Of a stretch of DNA of 57,261 bases, positions 36,816 through 45,272 are shown piece by piece. This DNA is from Pollutimonas bauzanensis_A (GTDB lineage: Bacteria; Pseudomonadota; Gammaproteobacteria; Burkholderiales; Burkholderiaceae_B). The notes below the pieces were generated by a model that saw only the letters and a list, made by a program, of their open reading frames with translations, did not search any database and was not told where the DNA came from. A program made the position numbers and the translations under genes. Where the stretch lies: positions 1 to 57,261 of the forward strand of contig NZ_JBEBUX010000009.1 in the NCBI RefSeq assembly GCF_040393045.1, written 5' to 3'. Position 1 is the stretch's first letter. Each line of letters begins with the position of its first letter.

Positions 36816-36878
36816 ACATATACAGTTGAATTAAAGTCTCCTAACCGTACTGATACTATAAACTTCACTGTACATATA
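36816..36878. promoter_or_regulatory. Candidate MocR operator in divergent promoter region
   Basis: ACATATACAGTTGAA (36816-36830) and TTCACTGTACATATA (36864-36878) are approximately inverted copies separated by 33 bp. They lie between the aminotransferase start (36745) and the MocR start (36889). MocR-type regulators commonly bind paired sites in such shared promoter regions, so this is a reasonable operator candidate. Confidence 0.4.
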
Positions 36879-36888
36879 TCGGGAAAAT

Positions 36889-38316
36889 ATGATTTATTTC
36901 GATGCTGTGCGGGACCGATCAAAGGCGCCTTCCTTGGTAGACCAGACGGTTGCTGCGCTGGAAAAGGCGATAAGCCAGCAGATGCTTCGTCCAGGCATGT
37001 CGGTGCCTTCGGTTCGACAGTTTGCCAAGACACATGGCTTAAGTACGTTTACGGTATCGGCGGCATATAACCGCCTGGTGGCGCAGGGTTGGCTGATCGC
37101 CCGGCCAGGCTCGGGGTACCGGGTAGCCATGCGCGGCAAAGCTGAGCCTGTTTCGACGGTACCGGTCAATTGGAGCCCGCCCCGGGTCACCGCATCCTGG
37201 CTGCTTTCAGATGTTTTTGCCGATCATTCCATACCGATCAAGTCTGGCTGCGGCTGGTTGCCGCCGGAATGGTTGAATGAAACCGGCCTGGAGCAGGCGA
37301 TGCGGCAGGCTGCGCGTGTGCCGGCCAGCCAAATAGGCGGCTACGGACATCCCTATGGCTATTTTCCCTTGCGCGAACATTTGACCCAGGAGTTGGCGCA
37401 GCACGGCCTGAGAGTCGAGGTGGATCAAGTCTTGCTAACCCAGGGTGCGACACAAGGGCTGGATATCATTGCTCGCACCTTGTTCCGTCCCGGCGACGTC
37501 GTGGCGGTGGAATTGCCCGGTTATGCCAACTTGCTGCAAACCTTGCGTTTGGCAGGCTTGACGGTGGTGGGCGTGCCGCGTAACAAAGACGGCCTGTGTA
37601 TTGACGCTTTGCAAAAAATTGCGCGTACACAAAGTATCAAGGCATTGTTCGTGAACCCGGTGCTGCAAAATCCCACTGGCGCCAGCTTGAGCATGGGGAA
37701 TGCTTTCCGTGTGTTGCAGTTGGCCGAGACGCATGGGTTCTGGGTCGTGGAAGATGATGTGTCGCGCGACCTGATGCCCGATCTGGGCCCTCTGCTTGCG
37801 GCCTTGGCAGGGTCGGAGAGAGTGATTTACGTATCTGGCTTTTCCAAATCTATCGCACCCTCGATGCGTGTGGGATACATTGTCGCGACGGCAGCTTTGC
37901 TGAAAGAATTTGCCAAAACCAAAATGACCATAGGTTTGACGACGCCTGAAATCATGGAACGTACGGTGTATCAGGTATTACGCCTGGGGCGTCACAGGCC
38001 ATATCTGCAACGCATCCAGGAACGTTTGCGGCAAGCGCATGACGAGCTTGTCGAGGTGATGGACAGGCATGGTTTTGAAGTGTTCGCCAGGCCGCGCGCC
38101 GGCCTGTTCTTATGGGCTCGCCCGAAGGGCGAATGGTGTGCTCAACGAACAGCACAATTGGCCGAGTTGGCGCTGAAGGATGGTATTTGGCTGGCGCCTG
38201 GATATTATTTTTATCCTGATCAAACCGATGATGGCTGGATACGCTTTAACGTTGCGTATTCTTTGCATCCGTCATTGTGGGAGTTCATGCGGCGCGTCGG
38301 CGCCGCGTCTGGCTAA
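36889..38316 (+). CDS. MocR/GabR-type regulator: GntR HTH fused to aminotransferase class I
   Basis: This 475-residue regulator has a GntR winged helix at residues about 14-80 (MSVPSVRQFAKTHGLSTFTV) and a fold-I aminotransferase-like domain (about 110-470). The PLP lysine K320 in YVSGFSKSIAPSMRVGY is retained, as are NPTGA and VVEDD. MocR proteins use PLP adducts of amino compounds as signals. It is predicted to control the divergent omega-aminotransferase. It overlaps folA tail-to-tail by four bases. Confidence 0.93.
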   Translation: MIYFDAVRDRSKAPSLVDQTVAALEKAISQQMLRPGMSVPSVRQFAKTHGLSTFTVSAAYNRLVAQGWLIARPGSGYRVAMRGKAEPVSTVPVNWSPPRVTASWLLSDVFADHSIPIKSGCGWLPPEWLNETGLEQAMRQAARVPASQIGGYGHPYGYFPLREHLTQELAQHGLRVEVDQVLLTQGATQGLDIIARTLFRPGDVVAVELPGYANLLQTLRLAGLTVVGVPRNKDGLCIDALQKIARTQSIKALFVNPVLQNPTGASLSMGNAFRVLQLAETHGFWVVEDDVSRDLMPDLGPLLAALAGSERVIYVSGFSKSIAPSMRVGYIVATAALLKEFAKTKMTIGLTTPEIMERTVYQVLRLGRHRPYLQRIQERLRQAHDELVEVMDRHGFEVFARPRAGLFLWARPKGEWCAQRTAQLAELALKDGIWLAPGYYFYPDQTDDGWIRFNVAYSLHPSLWEFMRRVGAASG

Positions 38317-38819
38317 GCCTGTTGCTGCGTGGCGCGGCGCTTGTATGTGACGAAATCAAAGGAATAGCCGTTTTCTTCGGGCTGCGGCAGCCTTTCGGTC
38401 TCTCGCCATGCCGCCATGTCCATAGGCGGAAAAAAGGTATCGCCTTCTATATGGGCATGGACTTCGGTCGCCACAACCTCGTCGGCAATGTCCAGGGCGT
38501 GCCTGAAGATCTGTTCGCCGCCTATGATGCAAATTCGTTCGGCATTCTGGCTGGCTGCCAGAGCGGCGTCCAGCGTAGGGTAGACCGTTGCGCCGTTGGC
38601 CTGGTACTGAGCGTTGCGGCTAATGACAAGGTTAGGGCGCCCCGGCAGCGGCCTGCCCAGCGATTCCCATGTGTTGCGTCCCATGACGATGGGCTGGCCG
38701 AGGGTGACCCGCTTGAAGTGGGCCAGATCGGCGGGAAGTCGCCAGGGCAGAGCGTTGTCGCGGCCTATGACATGGTTATCGGAGTAGGCGACGACAAGCT
38801 GGACTAGGGGTTTTGGCAT
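38313..38819 (-). CDS. folA: Dihydrofolate reductase
   Basis: This 168-residue enzyme reduces dihydrofolate to tetrahydrofolate with NADPH. Family motifs are VVAYSDNHVIGRDNALPWRLPADLAHFK (substrate site), VMGRNTWESLGRPLPGR and CIIGGEQIFRHAL. The ATG at 38819 was taken; a TTG nine bases upstream (38828) is also possible. It follows thyA closely, the usual pairing in this bacterial group, since thymidylate synthase generates the dihydrofolate it recycles. Confidence 0.96.
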   Translation of the reverse strand: MPKPLVQLVVAYSDNHVIGRDNALPWRLPADLAHFKRVTLGQPIVMGRNTWESLGRPLPGRPNLVISRNAQYQANGATVYPTLDAALAASQNAERICIIGGEQIFRHALDIADEVVATEVHAHIEGDTFFPPMDMAAWRETERLPQPEENGYSFDFVTYKRRATQQQA

Positions 38820-38829
38820 GGTGGGCAAC

Positions 38830-39624
38830 TTATACCGCTACGGGCGCTTTGATATGCGGATGCGATTCGTAGCCGACGATTTCGAAGTCTTCGTAGCAGT
38901 AATCGAATAGCGATTCGGGTTTGCGCTTTATATTCAGGGTGGGGTAGGGCAAGGGTTCGCGCGACAGTTGCAACGCTACTTGTTCCATGTGGTTGCTATA
39001 CAGATGGCAGTCGCCGCCGGTCCAGATGAAATCGCCCACTTCCAGGTCGCACTGCTGTGCCACCATGTGAGTAAGCAGGGCATAGCTGGCAATATTGAAT
39101 GGCACACCCAGGAAAATATCGGCGCTGCGCTGATAAAGCTGGCACGATAATTTGCCGTCGGCTACATAAAACTGGAAAAAGGCATGACAAGGCGGCAGCG
39201 CCATATTGGGGATCTCGGCCACGTTCCAGGCCGAGACAATCAGGCGCCGCGAATCGGGGTTTTGCCGAATTTGCTGTATCACTTGGGAAATCTGGTCAAT
39301 ATGACCGCCGTCGGGTGTAGGCCAGGAACGCCATTGCACACCGTATACGGGCCCAAGATTGCCTTGGTCGTCGGCCCATTCATTCCAGATGCTGACGCCT
39401 TGCTCTTGCAACCAGCGCACGTTGGAGTCACCGCGCAGGAACCAAAGCAATTCGATAAAAATACTTTTGGTATGCAGCTTTTTGGTGGTGACCAGTGGAA
39501 AGCCTTGCGACAGGTCGAAGCGCATCTGGTGGCCGAAAACGGATCGTGTGCCGGTACCGGTTCTGTCGGTCTTGCTTAGTCCATGTTCGTAAACATGGCG
39601 CATGAAATCTTCGTACTGGTGCAT
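38830..39624 (-). CDS. thyA: Thymidylate synthase
   Basis: This 264-residue enzyme has the standard ThyA length and converts dUMP to dTMP with methylenetetrahydrofolate. The catalytic cysteine is C146 in LPPCHAFFQFY. RTGTGTRSVFG near residue 21, QLYQRSADIFLGVPFNIASYA and the C-terminal IKAPVAV are all intact. It lies upstream of folA. Confidence 0.97.
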   Translation of the reverse strand: MHQYEDFMRHVYEHGLSKTDRTGTGTRSVFGHQMRFDLSQGFPLVTTKKLHTKSIFIELLWFLRGDSNVRWLQEQGVSIWNEWADDQGNLGPVYGVQWRSWPTPDGGHIDQISQVIQQIRQNPDSRRLIVSAWNVAEIPNMALPPCHAFFQFYVADGKLSCQLYQRSADIFLGVPFNIASYALLTHMVAQQCDLEVGDFIWTGGDCHLYSNHMEQVALQLSREPLPYPTLNIKRKPESLFDYCYEDFEIVGYESHPHIKAPVAV

Positions 39625-39641
39625 GTGTGGGTAATTACTTT

Positions 39642-40064
39642 TTATGCGTCAATGATCGTAACCGAGTGCGTAATGTCGGCTGTCTTGGCGAGCATGGCCG
39701 ATGCCGAGCAGTATTTTTCGTGCGATAGTGCAACGGCGCGCTCGACGGCGGCGGCGGGAAGATTCTTGCCCGTAACCGTGAAGGCGAAGTGGATTTTGGT
39801 AAACACTTTGGGATCGGTTTCTGCCCGGTCGGCAGTTAGTTTAACCTGACAGTGGCTTACCGCATGGCGCCCGCGCTTCAAGATAAGCACCACGTCGTAG
39901 GCAGCGCAGCCGCCTGTCCCGGTTAGCAGCATTTCCATCGGCCGGGGGGCCAGGTTGTGACCGCCGCCTTCGGGTGCGCCATCCATTGCCGTTATATGGC
40001 CGCTGCCTGTCCGGGCAACAAACAACATGCCTTCGGGGCCGCCCCAGTCGATTGTGCATTCCAT
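39642..40064 (-). CDS. OsmC-family protein
   Basis: This 140-residue protein belongs to the OsmC/Ohr superfamily of thiol-dependent peroxidase-like proteins. The two conserved cysteines are C53 (GTGGCAAYDVV) and C119 (HEKYCSASAM), as in YhfA-type members. It may reduce organic hydroperoxides or handle reactive sulfur species. It lies 17 bp upstream of thyA on the same strand and may be co-transcribed. Confidence 0.92.
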   Translation of the reverse strand: MECTIDWGGPEGMLFVARTGSGHITAMDGAPEGGGHNLAPRPMEMLLTGTGGCAAYDVVLILKRGRHAVSHCQVKLTADRAETDPKVFTKIHFAFTVTGKNLPAAAVERAVALSHEKYCSASAMLAKTADITHSVTIIDA

Positions 40065-40147
40065 GCTGATTATTCCTGCTTAGGATCTGAAGCATTAATC
40101 ATACCCATTATTCCCCCCGAAAGTACCAACATTGAACGTAGGGAGAT

Positions 40148-40206
40148 GACCGTATCCGAGATAGCGGTCGGGTACCATCGACAGTATTTATATCGTAGAG
40201 CGATAT
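40148..40206. promoter_or_regulatory. Two dyads in the leader of the cbb3-type oxidase operon
   Basis: GACCGTATC-CGA-GATAGCGGTC (40148-40169) forms a stem with one bulged G. ATATCG-TAGAG-CGATAT (40190-40206) is a perfect 6-bp dyad that ends four bases before the ATG at 40210 and covers the expected ribosome-binding region. They could be operators or leader hairpins limiting translation. No TTGAT-N4-ATCAA FNR box was found. Confidence 0.35.
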
Positions 40207-40209
40207 GTA

Positions 40210-41880
40210 ATGAATACTCTCACCGTCCTACTTCTGACTTTCATCTTGTCAGTCACTGGCTTGTTTGTGTTTATCTGGTCATTGCGCAAACATTTATTTG
40301 ACGATAATCCCGCCGCCGCCAACGTTATCTTCTCGGAAGGCGAGATCGGTATCGTGGAAGAGCCCGCCGCCACCGCCGCGCAGCACAAGGCCCTGCAAAG
40401 CGCAGTAGATGCCACGCATGTGCCCATTGCCGACCCTGCTCGAGATGCGCGAATGAAAGTCGAAATTGCCGAGCGCGTGCAGGCTGACAGGTCTACGGCC
40501 TATGTGACCTTCGTGTTTCTTGCCTGTGCCGTGGTCTGGCTGATATTTGCGTCGACTGCAGGGTTGATCAGTTCCATCAAATTGCATGAGCCTGATTTCC
40601 TTTCTCAATATGCCTGGCTGACTTTCGGGCGCATACGCACCCTGCATCTGAATTCGGTCGCCTATGGCTGGGCGCCGATGGCCGCTTTCGGTATTGCCAT
40701 CTGGACTTTACCTCGTCTCCTTAAAACAGAACTCATGGGAGGCCGCTTTGCGCTGCTGGGCGCCATGCTGTGGAATGCTGCGTTGATTGCCGGCCTTGGC
40801 AGCATAGCCGCGGGTTTCAACGATGGCCTGGAGTGGCTGGAAATCCCGTGGCAGATCGATATTTTGTTTGTTGTCGGCGGTGCACTGATTGGATTGCCTC
40901 TGGTCTTTACCTTACAGAACCGCAAGGTTGATCATCTCTACGTTTCGATCTGGTACATGGGGGCGGCGCTCTTTTGGTTTCCAATTCTGTTTTTAGTGGG
41001 CAATATCCCAGGCCTGCATTTTGGCGTTGAGCAGGCCACGATGAACTGGTGGTTCGGGCACAACGTATTAGGGCTGTTCTACACGCCTGTCGCCCTGGCC
41101 TCGGTCTACTACTTCCTGCCCAAAATTATCGGTCGTCCGATTCAGTCGTATAACTTGTCCCTGCTGGGTTTCTGGGCGCTGGCCTTTTTTTATGGGCAAG
41201 TCGGTGGGCACCACTTGATTGGCGGCCCTGTACCTAGCTGGCTGATCACGCTTTCCATTGTTCAAAGCATCATGATGGTGGTGCCTGTGTTGGCTTTCTC
41301 CGTGAACCAGCATATGACCATGCGTCATCATTTCAAGACGTTGATCTACTCGCCTACGCTGCGATTCATCGTGCTGGGCGGCATGATGTACACGCTGAGT
41401 TCGGTCCAGGGGTCGCTGGAGGCCTTGCGCAGCGTCAATACTGTTGTGCATTTCACGCACTTCACTGTTGCGCACGCTCACCTGGGCTTGTATAGCTTCT
41501 TTTCCCTGGTGATGTTTGGCGCTATTTATTTCGTCATGCCGCGCGTCATGTCGTGGGAGTGGCCTTATCCGAAACTGATTGCGGTGCATTTTTGGCTGGT
41601 CGTGATCGGTTTTGGCATTTATTTTGTCGGCCTGAGCATAGGCGGCTGGCTGCAAGGCGTGGCCATGCTTGACGCGTCAGTTCCTTTCATGGAATCGGTA
41701 CGCGTCACGATTCCCTATCTTGAGGCCAGAACGGTAGGGGGCGCTTTGATGACGCTGGGTCATGTGGTCTTTGCGGGGCATTTCGTTGCGATGGCATTGC
41801 GCTATGGTCCCGCGCGTGTCGGACCGGCGTTGTTTCATAAACGCAGCGCAACCGCTGCCTCTGCGTTGGCGGAGGCTTGA
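40210..41880 (+). CDS. ccoN: cbb3-type cytochrome oxidase subunit I with CcoS-like N-terminus
   Basis: This 556-residue haem-copper oxidase core has low-spin haem ligands H146 (RTLHLNSV) and one of the HAH pair, Cu-B ligands H284 (WWFGHNV), H334 and H335 (GGHHLIG), and high-spin haem histidine at H422/H424. Tyrosine Y328, six residues before the HH pair, is the cbb3-type cross-linking tyrosine. Residues about 1-41 (TGLFVFIWSLRKHLFDDNP) resemble the separate assembly protein CcoS, followed by a linker to residue 90. It overlaps no upstream gene and leads an atypical operon. Confidence 0.9.
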   Translation: MNTLTVLLLTFILSVTGLFVFIWSLRKHLFDDNPAAANVIFSEGEIGIVEEPAATAAQHKALQSAVDATHVPIADPARDARMKVEIAERVQADRSTAYVTFVFLACAVVWLIFASTAGLISSIKLHEPDFLSQYAWLTFGRIRTLHLNSVAYGWAPMAAFGIAIWTLPRLLKTELMGGRFALLGAMLWNAALIAGLGSIAAGFNDGLEWLEIPWQIDILFVVGGALIGLPLVFTLQNRKVDHLYVSIWYMGAALFWFPILFLVGNIPGLHFGVEQATMNWWFGHNVLGLFYTPVALASVYYFLPKIIGRPIQSYNLSLLGFWALAFFYGQVGGHHLIGGPVPSWLITLSIVQSIMMVVPVLAFSVNQHMTMRHHFKTLIYSPTLRFIVLGGMMYTLSSVQGSLEALRSVNTVVHFTHFTVAHAHLGLYSFFSLVMFGAIYFVMPRVMSWEWPYPKLIAVHFWLVVIGFGIYFVGLSIGGWLQGVAMLDASVPFMESVRVTIPYLEARTVGGALMTLGHVVFAGHFVAMALRYGPARVGPALFHKRSATAASALAEA

Positions 41881-41882
41881 TC

Positions 41883-42476
41883 ATGGAAAGCGAATACAAA
41901 CTCTTGGGCGGCGCCATGGTCACGCTGGCACTGGCAACCGCTACCTTGGTGGTCATCCCTTACCTGCAATTGCGGGATGTGCCGCCTTCAGAAGGGCTCA
42001 AGCCATATACCTCACAGCAGTTGCGAGGTCGTGCGGAATACATCAAGAACGGTTGTGTTTATTGCCATAGCCAACAACCGCGTGCGCAGTCGCAAGCCCC
42101 CGACTTCAAGCGGGGCTGGGGACGCGCGCCAGTAGCGGGCGACTATTTCTACGATAAGCCGCATTTGCTGGGCACCATGCGCACTGGTCCAGATCTGCTC
42201 AACATCGGCGCGCGCCAGCCCAGTGCCGATTGGAATCTGGGTCACTTGTATCAGCCGCGAGCGTACGTGCCGGGCAGCATCATGCCGTCCTATCCCTTCC
42301 TTTTTGAAATCAAAGACAAGGCTGAACCGGGCGATAAAGTCGTCAGTCTGCCGCCTGGGTATGCGCCGGTTGGGCAGCAGGTGGTAGCCAGGCCCGAAGC
42401 GCAGGACTTGGTGGCCTATTTGCTGGCGCTTGATCGTACCTACCCGGTCAAACCCCCGCCTGATTCTGCCAAGTAG
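41883..42476 (+). CDS. ccoO: cbb3-type oxidase subunit II, mono-haem CcoO-like
   Basis: This 199-residue membrane-anchored cytochrome c has an N-terminal helix at residues 8-28. The haem-binding motif is C58-VY-C61-H62 in NGCVYCHSQQ, and the axial methionine is probably in GSIMPSYPFLF. RTGPDLLNIGAR and HLYQPRAYVPGS are conserved CcoO segments. It transfers electrons to the CcoN core. It starts two bases after ccoN. Confidence 0.93.
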   Translation: MESEYKLLGGAMVTLALATATLVVIPYLQLRDVPPSEGLKPYTSQQLRGRAEYIKNGCVYCHSQQPRAQSQAPDFKRGWGRAPVAGDYFYDKPHLLGTMRTGPDLLNIGARQPSADWNLGHLYQPRAYVPGSIMPSYPFLFEIKDKAEPGDKVVSLPPGYAPVGQQVVARPEAQDLVAYLLALDRTYPVKPPPDSAK

Positions 42477-42533
42477 CAGGGCGAAGCGCTGTGCGGTCAT
42501 GTGTGGCGCAAGACGGGTATGTTGGAGAACAGG

Positions 42534-43130
42534 ATGTCAGACAGATCAAAGAAAATCGAAGCTCAGCAGCGGGAAATGCCCGAGCCTTATGAGGGCAATC
42601 GGCCTATCCCGTGGTTGGTCATTACCATTGTGGGGGCATTGTTCTTGTTCGCCATTGCCTATATATGGGCCACCTACCAGAACAATCCTCCGTCATATGG
42701 CGACCGCCGTACTGCTGCTGATTTCAAGGTGGCGGCTCCTGGCGCGGGCGGGGCGGTGGATGGCGGGCAACTCTATACCGCTCAATGCCTGGCCTGTCAC
42801 CAGGCGACAGGTCAGGGCTTGCCCGGCGTGTTTCCTCCTTTGGCGGGGTCGGAATGGGTCACAGGCAAAGAATCGCTGGTCATTCAGATTGTGCTGCATG
42901 GTGTCACCGGCGACCTAACGGTAAAGGGCACGCATTACAACGGACTGATGCCTACCTTCAAGGACAAGCTTAGCGACGCCGAAATTGCAGCGGTGGTGAG
43001 CCACATTCGGACCAGTTTTGGCAATTCGGCAAGCAAAGTCGATGCTGCAACCGTCAAGGCCGAACGCGAGGCTACGGCCACTCATCTGCAGCCCTGGAGC
43101 GGCGATGCCGAGCTGCAGGAAATGAGGTGA
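42534..43130 (+). CDS. Membrane-anchored mono-haem cytochrome c (replaces CcoP)
   Basis: This 198-residue protein has one N-terminal transmembrane helix (PWLVITIVGALFLFAIAYIWA) and one class I cytochrome c domain with C85-LA-C88-H89 (QCLACH) and an axial methionine likely in NGLMPTFKDKLSD. Canonical CcoP has two haem motifs; only one is present here. A GGAG ribosome site at 42524 supports the ATG at 42534 over the one at 42501. It is probably the electron-entry subunit of the oxidase. Confidence 0.9.
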   Translation: MSDRSKKIEAQQREMPEPYEGNRPIPWLVITIVGALFLFAIAYIWATYQNNPPSYGDRRTAADFKVAAPGAGGAVDGGQLYTAQCLACHQATGQGLPGVFPPLAGSEWVTGKESLVIQIVLHGVTGDLTVKGTHYNGLMPTFKDKLSDAEIAAVVSHIRTSFGNSASKVDAATVKAEREATATHLQPWSGDAELQEMR

Positions 43131-43134
43131 CTGC

Positions 43135-43767
43135 ATGAGGCTCTTGGTGGCTATTTTAATGGTGTGCGGTGTTGGGCTAGGCGCTATTTATACGCAGACT
43201 GATGGCTTTACTGTGCTGACCACCGAGGCAGCCCGGCGCGCTGATGTGCGGCACAACCCACGGATCGTGCCGGACGCGCCGCTACGCACTAGCGACAGCG
43301 CGGCCGGCGCGACGACGCTATTGCGTAACTTGAAAGAGGATGGTCGGATAGCCATCGTCAACTTCATGTACACGCGTTGCTTCTCCATCTGTCTTGCCAT
43401 GGGGACGCAGTTCCAGCAACTTCAGGCCGAAATCAAGCGGCAAGGGCTGGGCAGCAGAGTCAGGCTGCTTAGTATCAGTTTCGACCTTGCCGATAGCCCG
43501 GATTTATTATCGCGTTATGAGCAGCGCATGAAATTCGACACTGAGGTCTGGCGCTCGGCCGTAATGGCGGATGCCGCTGCCAGCCACGCTGTGCTGGATG
43601 CATTCGGCATCGTCGTAGTGGCTGCTCCTATGGGGCAATACGAGCATAATGCGGCTTATCACCTCGTTATGCCCGATGGGCGCCTTGTTCGCATTATCGA
43701 TATGGACGACGACGTCATGCTGCTTGAGTATGCGATGGCGCTGGCTGAGAAAGGTGCAAGCCAATGA
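43135..43767 (+). CDS. SCO1/SenC-family copper chaperone
   Basis: This 210-residue thioredoxin-fold protein has an N-terminal membrane anchor or signal. The copper-binding C82-FSI-C86 (CxxxC) lies in NFMYTRCFSIC and the distal histidine is probably H176 (AYHLVMPDG). SCO proteins deliver copper to or reduce the haem-copper oxidase site. A GAGGTGA ribosome site precedes the ATG. It overlaps the next gene by ATGA. Its place in the operon implies dedication to this oxidase. Confidence 0.92.
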   Translation: MRLLVAILMVCGVGLGAIYTQTDGFTVLTTEAARRADVRHNPRIVPDAPLRTSDSAAGATTLLRNLKEDGRIAIVNFMYTRCFSICLAMGTQFQQLQAEIKRQGLGSRVRLLSISFDLADSPDLLSRYEQRMKFDTEVWRSAVMADAAASHAVLDAFGIVVVAAPMGQYEHNAAYHLVMPDGRLVRIIDMDDDVMLLEYAMALAEKGASQ

Positions 43768-44399
43768 GCGCCGTTGCCTGTCTGTGGCGGCCTGCTGCCC
43801 CATGGCTGTATGCGGCGGCCAGCGCCATGTTGTTGCTGGTTGCTGTTATCTTCAGGCCCTGGATGACGAGCACTATGGCATTGCATATGCTGGTGCATAT
43901 TCCGCTTATTCTGCTTGCCGGCGCCTGCGCTGCTGTTGCCTGCCTGGCCCAGATTCGGCGCGGCATGTTCTTGAGGCGTCCGTGGGTGTTCGATCAGTAT
44001 CGGAAATATAATGGCTATGGCCTGCCGGGTTTATTGTTCGTTACGTTGGTGCTGGCCTATTGGATGATCCCGAAGTCCCTCGATCAGGTTTTGTTTTCAA
44101 CCGGAGCAGGCTGCTTGAAGTTTTTGGGCCTGTTTCTGGCGGGAATGGTGTTGTTCGATTCGCTGGGTCGCGCCGATAAGGTGATAAAGTTGTTTTTTCT
44201 GGGTGGTTTTTCCTGGATGACGGCTGTCGTCGGAATGCTTTATCAAGATAACCCTAGTCGCTTGTGCAATTTCTATTTGCTGGGTGATCAGGAACTGACG
44301 GGTAGGGGCCTGGTCGTCGTTGCTGTGGTTTTGCCTGCAGCGTGGCTATGGATCGAGCATAGGCAGGCCAGGCGCTATCGGCGGAAATGTGTACGTTAA
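43764..44399 (+). CDS. Unrecognised six-helix membrane protein in the oxidase operon
   Basis: I do not recognise this 211-residue protein with certainty. It shows about six hydrophobic segments, near residues 10-32, 38-62, 84-104, 112-130, 138-158 and 175-198. Two histidines lie in ALHMLVHIPLI, a pattern loosely like CtaG-type copper/assembly proteins of the caa3 kind. Translational coupling to the SCO gene (ATGA overlap) points to oxidase assembly or copper handling. It has no cysteine pair motif. Confidence 0.82.
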   Translation: MSAVACLWRPAAPWLYAAASAMLLLVAVIFRPWMTSTMALHMLVHIPLILLAGACAAVACLAQIRRGMFLRRPWVFDQYRKYNGYGLPGLLFVTLVLAYWMIPKSLDQVLFSTGAGCLKFLGLFLAGMVLFDSLGRADKVIKLFFLGGFSWMTAVVGMLYQDNPSRLCNFYLLGDQELTGRGLVVVAVVLPAAWLWIEHRQARRYRRKCVR

Positions 44400-44407
44400 G
44401 GATATTC

Positions 44408-45103
44408 ATGGTTAAGCAACATTCAATGCAAAGCGGCTCGGGTTTTTCCCGTCGCCTGGGCGTACTGGACGGGCTATTGTCCGAAGTCGGGCGTGCCATG
44501 CAGGTGCTGGGCGGGTCGGTTCATGCCAGTCGCGCCAACCCGGCAGGCAAGCTGTCTCGTGCCGCGGCGTCTGAATCGGCCGAGGCGTTAACCGACGCCC
44601 AGCGCAAACATGCCGCAGGCCTCATGCGGGTTAACCATGTAGGCGAGATCTGTGCACAGGCTTTGTATCGAGGTCAGGCTTTATTTTGCGGCGACGCACC
44701 AATCAAAAAACTGTTGCTCAAGGCGGCTAACGAAGAGGTCGATCACTTGGTTTGGTGTCGCCAGCGATTGACCGAACTGGATAGTCGTCCCAGCCTTTTG
44801 AACCCACTGTGGTATGCCGGCTCATTGACTTTGGGCATTGCGGCAAGCCGGGCAGGCGTGGCCCGAAACCTGGGTTTCATGGCCGAAACCGAAAGGCAGG
44901 TCGAGCAGCATCTTGACCAGCATTTGTCTGACTTGCCAGCCAACGACGAGCGTTCTCGAACGATAGTCAGGCAAATGCGGGATGACGAAATCGAACATCG
45001 GACTACCGCCGAGAACAACGGCGCTACAAAATTGGCTGCGCCGGTGCGAATGGCCATGCGGGTAATGTCGAAGGTTATGACCACCACGGCGTATCGTATG
45101 TAG
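44408..45103 (+). CDS. coq7: 2-polyprenyl-3-methyl-6-methoxy-1,4-benzoquinone monooxygenase
   Basis: This 231-residue diiron hydroxylase of ubiquinone biosynthesis has diiron motifs in RVNHVGEICAQALYRGQ, ANEEVDHLVWC and DDEIEHRTTAE, the ferritin-like Glu/ExxH pattern of Coq7. The ATG at 44408 follows an AAGGA ribosome site. An upstream frame start at 44387 would overlap the oxidase gene. It supplies the aerobic hydroxylation step before the last methylation. Ubiquinone synthesis next to a respiratory oxidase is sensible but may be chance. Confidence 0.95.
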   Translation: MVKQHSMQSGSGFSRRLGVLDGLLSEVGRAMQVLGGSVHASRANPAGKLSRAAASESAEALTDAQRKHAAGLMRVNHVGEICAQALYRGQALFCGDAPIKKLLLKAANEEVDHLVWCRQRLTELDSRPSLLNPLWYAGSLTLGIAASRAGVARNLGFMAETERQVEQHLDQHLSDLPANDERSRTIVRQMRDDEIEHRTTAENNGATKLAAPVRMAMRVMSKVMTTTAYRM

Positions 45104-45272
45104 TGCTCGACGGACATAGTTGTAACGAAAGAAGGGGGCGAGGGTTAATACCAAATTGCTTTTTTGCAGTTTTACCGACACAAAAGTATTAAAAAAACCA
45201 CAAATTGCTCGCCGAGTGCTTTTCTTATTGATTTATCTTGCGTTGCACAAAAAATCGCTATACACTTTAGTT
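45104..45272. other. Gene-free stretch upstream of the candidate small RNA
   Basis: No supported gene was found here. The DNA is AT-rich from 45150 on. A promoter-like arrangement TTGCGT (45238-45243), 17 bp, TACACT (45261-45266) could drive the small RNA that follows. No terminator was recognised right after coq7. Confidence 0.35.

Noticed and set aside
41068..41655. 195-codon minus-strand frame inside ccoN
   Set aside because: It is rich in Gln, Arg and His as expected of the complement of a membrane-protein gene and has no support beyond length.
45128..45185. Stretch resembling the 16S rRNA V3 region (GTTAATACC, TTGCT-TTTTG, TTACCGACA)
   Set aside because: The match is short, from memory, gapped and lacks the invariant flanks of 16S rRNA. 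The resemblance is to gammaproteobacterial V3 rather than to this lineage, so it is likely coincidence.
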